Assembly: GCA_021292105.1 (NCBI GenBank)
Contig: CM037869.1
Span: 42,911,490 to 42,975,489, forward strand
Reading direction: 5' to 3'
DNA length: 64,000 nucleotides
From: Anadara kagoshimensis
Taxonomy: Eukaryota > Mollusca > Bivalvia > Arcoida > Arcidae
Below, piece after piece: positions 59,518 to 64,000 of this stretch. Below the pieces are notes generated by a model, which saw only the letters and a program-made list of their open reading frames with translations, searched no databases and was not told the DNA's origin. How positions within the stretch are numbered: the first letter of the stretch is position 1; every line of letters begins with the position of its first letter. Made by a program: the position numbers and the translations under genes.

Positions 59518-59617
59518 CTAAACAGATAATAAACAAAAATAAATATCAATAAGAAAGTGCTAAGTATATTTCATGTAACAGTATTATACGTATAGTAACA
59601 ATGTTAGACATTGTAGC

Positions 59618-59689
59618 GGTCTGGGTAGCTCAGTGGTAGAGCATTCGCCTATAGTGCGGGAGGTCCCAGGTTCGATCCCCGGTGTGACC
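59618..59689 (+). tRNA. tRNA-like unit 1 (probably SINE head or pseudo-tRNA)
   Basis: 72 nt with A box TAGCTCAGTGGTAGAG, an anticodon stem TTCGC/GCGGG with a 7-nt loop reading CTATAGT (anticodon ATA by position), B box GGTTCGATCCCC and a T6 terminator shortly after. The acceptor stem pairs only in part (GGTC/GACC), so a functional tRNA is doubtful. Confidence 0.55.
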
Positions 59690-59716
59690 GTCCGTTTTTT
59701 CTCTCTTCTATAAATC

Positions 59717-59728
59717 TGGGGGCTCGTC
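59717..59728 (+). other. tRNA-Pro primer-binding-site-like 12-mer
   Basis: TGGGGGCTCGTC equals the complement of the conserved 3' end of animal tRNA-Pro. It lies between the two tRNA-like units. No LTR is evident, so this may be chance or a scrap of an LTR element. Confidence 0.35.
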
Positions 59729-59815
59729 TGACACTGGGTAGGTTGGTCCCATTGTGAAACCTGATGGTTTCAATTCGAGGTAATTAAATCGAAAAAAGGA
59801 AGGGAGGAATGTAGC

Positions 59816-59887
59816 GGTCTTAGTAGCTCAGTGACAAAACACTCGCCTATAGTGCGGGAGGTCCCGGGTTCGATCCCCGGTCCGAGT
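59816..59887 (+). tRNA. tRNA-like unit 2
   Basis: It repeats unit 1 at a distance of 198 bp, with the preceding TGTAGCGGTCT also repeated. The B box GGGTTCGATCCCCGG gives a perfect T stem. The D arm is diverged (GTGACAAAAC). T6 follows. Confidence 0.5.
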
Positions 59888-60675
59888 CTGCATTTTTTCT
59901 CTTTCCTGTCACACAAATAACTTTATATCCTGCTATTCATCAAGTCTTTTGCTATATATAGTTAAGTCCATCTAAATAAGCCTACAAGCATTTAATAACC
60001 TAAAGCCTTTCTAGTTCAGCAGAATGGTAAGCGCAAAAATGATTTTATTTATTTTTTTCTAAAAGAGATGTTTGAAAAATCGTATAAAAATATTACCGGT
60101 TTGAATATGAAAATTGAACTTTTCTTCTTGTTGAAACCCTTATTTTATAACACACAAACTTCGGTAAATGCATATTAAGATTTCTTATCACCACTATTTG
60201 ACTCCCAGCCAAGGGAGAAGTTATAAGTACATGTGGTCATTAAATTATCGGAATTTAAAGAATCATACGAATTTTAAAACATCTCCAATAACTCCATATT
60301 ACAATAGTTTACTAATTACAGTCAGTATAAATGACTCGACGCTCTTAGCCTTGCCATTAATGTAACCAAAAATGAAAAAAAAGTGAAAATTAAAAATACA
60401 TATGTTGAAAATTGTGTAGCTGTTTTTGATACTAAACTATGCTATAGGAAAAAAGGGCACTTATATCAAATAAATACATATTATATACACACTGTGTATA
60501 TGATATTTTTGTCTAACATTTCTAATTAGGTTCTTTAAAATAATTTTAAAAAACCAATACTTTATGTGAAAAAATTACATTTTACCACAGAAAACCACTG
60601 AACTATGTTATGACCGACAATCCAAGACTCCCTGATGACGTAACAATGAGAAAGTGCACGTGCGCTTTACTGCCA
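59888..60675. other. Intron or 5' flank, nothing recognised
   Basis: AT-rich sequence. I looked on the minus strand for an exon that would precede exon 1 and found none. Confidence 0.35.
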
Positions 60676-60678
60676 ATG

Positions 60679-60712
60679 TTGTATCACCACACCACAGTGT
60701 GTGGTGATACAA
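60679..60712. repeat. Perfect 14-bp hairpin
   Basis: TTGTATCACCACAC and GTGTGGTGATACAA are exact inverse complements around CACAGT. The left arm plus loop resembles the start of exon 2 (TTGTATCACCACAGTGT). Confidence 0.7.
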
Positions 60713-61164
60713 GATTCTGTATTATACGTGTTTGATAAATCTTGTATTTCGCCAAATCAGATAGAAAAAATTGTCTAATGTTAGATAAAACTAGTTATCA
60801 AGAAATATAAGAATTAAACATACACTAAGAGCCTATAATTTAGAACTAATCACGGGCTAAAATTATAACAAACTATAACTTAAACTTTAATCATAGCTGA
60901 CAGCAGGCAAAAACCCAAATAATTCAGAATATGTCAAGTCTAAAATCAAATAATTTAGATCTAATCATAAGCAAAAAACATATTATTCATATTCATTTTC
61001 TTTATTCAGCCATAAGTAACATTTCATAGGCAAACATAAATTTTTTTAAAAGTATGAACAATAAATAAACAATAATAATAATATACACATGGGAGGATTA
61101 ACATTAATAAATGTTACTTTATACATTGTTAAGTTTGTCTATTGAAGATACATATGAAAGTACA

Positions 61165-61886
61165 TAATATTTAAGTGACATAAGATTTTCTTAGCAACTC
61201 TGCTTCTAATAAATACTTAGCTAAATTTCTTAATTGTTTTGAATTTTGAATACTAAAAAGTTGAACTAGCTTGAAAACAGATGGACGAACCCTGTAATAT
61301 TGTTTTATATATTGTTTACGAATACTTAAGTAGTAAGGACAAATTAAAACAAAGTGAAAAAATCTTCAATTTCATTTGATTTACAAAAAAAACCCTGTTA
61401 CTTCTTCCTATATTATTCTACCCTCCCTTTTCAATTAATAAATCATGCGATGACAATCTATATTGACACAGTATTTTTTGGTGTTTATATGACAAAGGTT
61501 TACGTAAATAAAATTGTAAATAGAATCTATCAACTAAATGTCTATACAAGTCACACTTTGAAGAATTATTAAAAAATGAAAAAGAAGTTTGTAAAAAGTT
61601 ATCCTTTATAACACTTGTAAAGATGCCTTAAAATATTTTCAGACTGTTGTAACCATATAGCATTGAACCCATGTCTACATAATAAATCTTTAACCTGTAC
61701 AAGCCAGTTATTTTTACCATCACTATCTATTCTGTCATACACATCATTATAACAAGCTTTTAAAACACAATTATCCGAATTTAAAAGTTTTAACCAATAT
61801 TTTATAATGCGATTATATCTGTACAGTTGTAGAGGAAAACGAGCTAATTCAAAATAAACCATCATGTTACATGTCGTTTTCCGCAC
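61165..61886 (-). pseudogene. LINE (jockey/CR1-group) C-terminal relic
   Basis: Minus-strand reading gives FELARFPLQLYRYNRIIKYW...VLKACYNDVYDR..., NNWLVQVKDLLCRHGF, then LYRHLVDRFYLQFYLRKPLS, HFVLICPYYLSIRKQYIKQY and LVQLFSIQN. This matches the C-terminal region of LINE polyproteins common in molluscs, ending with a divergent HF-L-CP zinc-knuckle-like segment. Several frameshifts and stops. Confidence 0.75.
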
Positions 61887-61914
61887 CCCAAGTAAAGTTT
61901 TACAAAAATTAGTG

Positions 61915-62065
61915 AAATGAACTTGGAACTATGAGGCACCATTTATATCTAAGATGGGTTTGGATACGAAGACGTCATACTTTTTAACATTATTTTGATG
62001 ACGCTCATAACACTTTTTGAGGCACTTAGCTTAGACTTATAATATACCCAAGTAATTTTATATCT
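61915..62065 (-). repeat. Penelope-like RT-end fragment
   Basis: GAACTTGGAACTATGAGGCA, AAGACGTCATACTTTTTAAC and TGATGACGCTCATAACACTT correspond to the last RT codons and tail start. Confidence 0.65.
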
Positions 62066-62243
62066 GTAAGCAAAATACATCATAATATTTTATGTTGCCA
62101 TTGACTACCTTTTCATTGCAATGAGGAAGTAACATTTAAAGCTAAATATTTGTCAAAAGTAACTTCGTTTTGCCTAAAGATTTCGCACATCAGTAATATT
62201 TGTTCGTGTATTTAGATGATTTTATGATTTGAGACACATCGAG

Positions 62244-62458
62244 AATTGACGTATAGCCGGACACGCCTTTTATGTTCCGACACTGGCCACCATCACGGTA
62301 CTAAAGCAGCGCAACGACAACTAATGACGTTCTAGTGTCAGTGACGCCATTAAATATCACAATTCAGGCTTTCATTCTTTTTGCATGTAATTCAAGCATG
62401 CTGGGCCTTTGTCGGAACATTGTGAACGTGTCCGGCGATCCGTCAATTGAGTGTATGA
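62244..62458. mobile_element. MITE family T3, copy 2
   Basis: AATTGACGTATAGCCGGACA and GTGTCCGGCGATCCGTCAATT are inverted ends. The interior is the reverse complement of the copy at 57268. Confidence 0.78.
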
Positions 62459-62805
62459 AAGAAGACTATTAAACTTTATAAAAGGGTGGACGTAGCTATA
62501 TACCACAAACGGTTCCATACTGTTTATGTTAGCAATTGGTAAAATGGACCCGACTTATCGGTCACAACCCTCTTAACCACTACTTTTCAATCCTACTTGC
62601 AGTTATAAAAAGTTTCTCTTGCCGAAGGTCGAAATTAAAAAAAATACTCCACTCAATAATGAATATGAATAGAAAATTAAGACACAAGTTCGTATTTAAC
62701 AAATAGTTCATGGCATTGCGTTTATTTTCAAGAAAAACTTCTGTCCCAAAGTTTCGAAACTTAAGTATAACTTAGCTATATAGTGTTGAATTTTGCCAGT
62801 CATAG

Positions 62806-63087
62806 CAGGGGTGGATCCAGCATTTTTGAAAAGGGGGTTAAAAATTATATCAATGCTAGGTGCGAGCGCCGAAGTCGCGAGCTTTCAGAGATGAGGTGTC
62901 TAGGGCAATGCCCCGATGGGGGCCAAGCTTTTTTTTTTTTTTTAAATATTTCTGAGGACCTCTGGTACAACACTTATACAGAAATGGGCTGTTATATTAA
63001 CATATGGGGGTCTCTCTCTCTTTTAAAATTTTTCAAAGGGGGCGGGGTTGCAACCCCTGCAGCCCCCCCCCCTTTAATCCGCTCCTG
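62806..63087. mobile_element. hAT-like MITE with 7-bp target duplication
   Basis: GTCATAG occurs at 62799-62805 and 63088-63094. The ends CAGGGGTGGATCCAGC and TTTAATCCGCTCCTG are inverted (CAGG-G-GGAT). Poly-T and poly-C/G tracts lie inside. Confidence 0.72.
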
Positions 63088-63359
63088 GTCATAGTTAGTT
63101 TGAGTAAAAGTGAATATGTAGCTTTTTGGGGGGGAGGAGTATATAATATAACAAAAAGTCATCCCCAAAGAAGTATATGAACCGAAGCGAAGCGAAGTTT
63201 TTGGATGGTTAATTGATGAATTTTGATATCATGTTTTGTTCTTAACTTTCTAACTTTTTGAAGGATATACTAGTAGTGAAATTATTTACTTTTACTGTGC
63301 ACTTTGGAGTATATTTGAAATTTAATTTTTGAAAAAAGAGAACAAAAGATATATTTCTA

Positions 63360-64000
63360 TCATGAATAACACAGTGAACAGTTCTCTCAGAGAAGTAGGG
63401 AGCTCGGTCATGCAGGCTTACAACGTATTAAATAACGTAAATACCACAGGTAATTGACCTGTATTTTCACCGAATAACTCGGACAGTGGTCAACAACAGT
63501 TAGGAAATGTGATTGTAGATATATACCACCGATTGGAAAAAACTCACACTTTTTGACGATATCAACCAGAGACTAACAAATATTGAACATAAATTTGCAG
63601 CAAGTTTCTGCAAATACTGAGAGAATACAAAAATGCGAGCATGGACAAGCGGATCTAGATGATGGAATGCGATACTTGGAACAAGATAAAGAAGAATTAT
63701 TTAAAATGACAAGTGAACTGAAAGAGCAAGTATTAGACACACAAACAAGAGCAATGAGAGACAATGTTCTGTTTGGTGGTATTAACAGGATGTATAAAAC
63801 AAACGATAAAGGCATCGAATATGAGGACACAGAAGAGTTTTTACAGGAGTTTTTAGAGAAAGAAATGGACATAAGAGACGCAGAATTTGAAAGAGTGCAT
63901 AGAATGGGGAGAGGTAAAAACGGTAGACCGCCGTATATAGTGGCAAAGTTTAGTAGTCATAAAAAACGAGAAGAAGTTAGAACGAAAGCACCAGATGTAC
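63360..64000 (+). pseudogene. LINE ORF1-type sequence, running off the window
   Basis: Starts MNNTVNSSLREVGSSVMQAY, then a coiled-coil-like stretch (GLN/GLU/LEU-rich). From 63601 an open frame contains QTRAMRDNVLFGGI, FLQEFLEKEMDI, ERVHRMGRGKNGRPPYIVAK and KREEVRTKAP, the L1-type ORF1 (transposase_22-like) RNA-binding core. Length changes near 63560 and 63597 and a stop near 63466 break the upstream frame, so this copy is likely dead. Confidence 0.78.

Noticed and set aside
58756..59010. 84-codon open frame joining Penelope and LINE sequence
   Set aside because: The frame is an accident of a 117-bp LINE insertion within a reversed Penelope copy. It is not a gene.
59618..59689. Functional tRNA-Tyr (ATA anticodon)
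   Set aside because: The acceptor stem is only half paired, a second diverged copy lies 198 bp away, and ATA is not a usual Tyr anticodon in animals. A SINE head or pseudo-tRNA is more likely.
63573..63872. 99-codon minus-strand open frame
   Set aside because: It is antisense to the LINE ORF1 core, and its Ser/Cys-rich composition is what the complement of a Glu/Lys-rich frame gives.

Overview
This window is eukaryotic, AT-rich and intron-dominated. The mixture of elements points to a mollusc, most likely a bivalve, although nothing here fixes the species. The pointers are mollusc-type tRNA-SINEs whose tail reads (in reverse) GTTTAACGTCCCAGTC, pearl/Helitron-like tandem-core elements, a Penelope-like retroelement with an N-terminal nuclease remnant, and many small TIR elements.

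The only host gene I can support runs along the whole window on the minus strand. I can chain 37 coding exons from 59517 down to 483 (about 5.6 kb of coding sequence, about 1,860 residues). Splice sites and reading phase agree at every junction. No start codon or stop codon is reached, so the gene extends past both edges. The predicted product is a secreted or membrane-tethered mosaic glycoprotein of the mucin-4/SUSD2-like type. In order it has six copies of an unrecognised Cys-rich module (59.5-40.4 kb), one somatomedin-B domain (39.1-39.3 kb), four more modules (36.0-20.6 kb), a short linker, then NIDO (17.1-13.0 kb), AMOP (12.1-8.4 kb), VWD (8.2-6.4 kb), a post-VWD segment, an Ig/cadherin-like segment and at least four EGF-like units (3.5-0.5 kb). 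Each Cys-rich module is built from two exons with a phase-2 intron inside and phase-1 introns outside, so whole modules can duplicate without breaking the frame.

The introns are full of mobile DNA. About 34 pieces of one Penelope-like retroelement family are visible, mostly 5'-truncated: 24 on the minus strand (sense to the gene) and 10 on the plus strand. The longest copies are at 13.26-14.8, 27.0-28.06, 28.8-30.35, 40.7-43.5 and 58.2-59.1 kb. The 40.7 kb copy keeps the C-terminal half of a GIY-YIG nuclease upstream of its reverse transcriptase, an arrangement like the permuted Naiad-type elements. Other content: a 145-bp tandem-core Helitron/pearl-like element (9.9-11.8 kb) and degenerate relatives; a Tc1/mariner transposase relic split by a Penelope tail (32.0-33.25 kb); V-SINE-like elements; a tRNA-like tandem pair at 59.6-59.9 kb; LINE fragments at 58.8, 61.2-61.9 and 63.36-64.0 kb; several TIR/MITE families; and fold-back hairpins.

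Two signals stand out. First, a dispersed repeat of about 140 bp has six copies, all on the plus strand, whose column-by-column consensus is a complete type-I hammerhead ribozyme. Each copy is individually damaged. Second, among the ten tandem Cys-rich modules, the second and fourth cysteines are always present together or absent together. This predicts a disulfide and suggests an undescribed domain.
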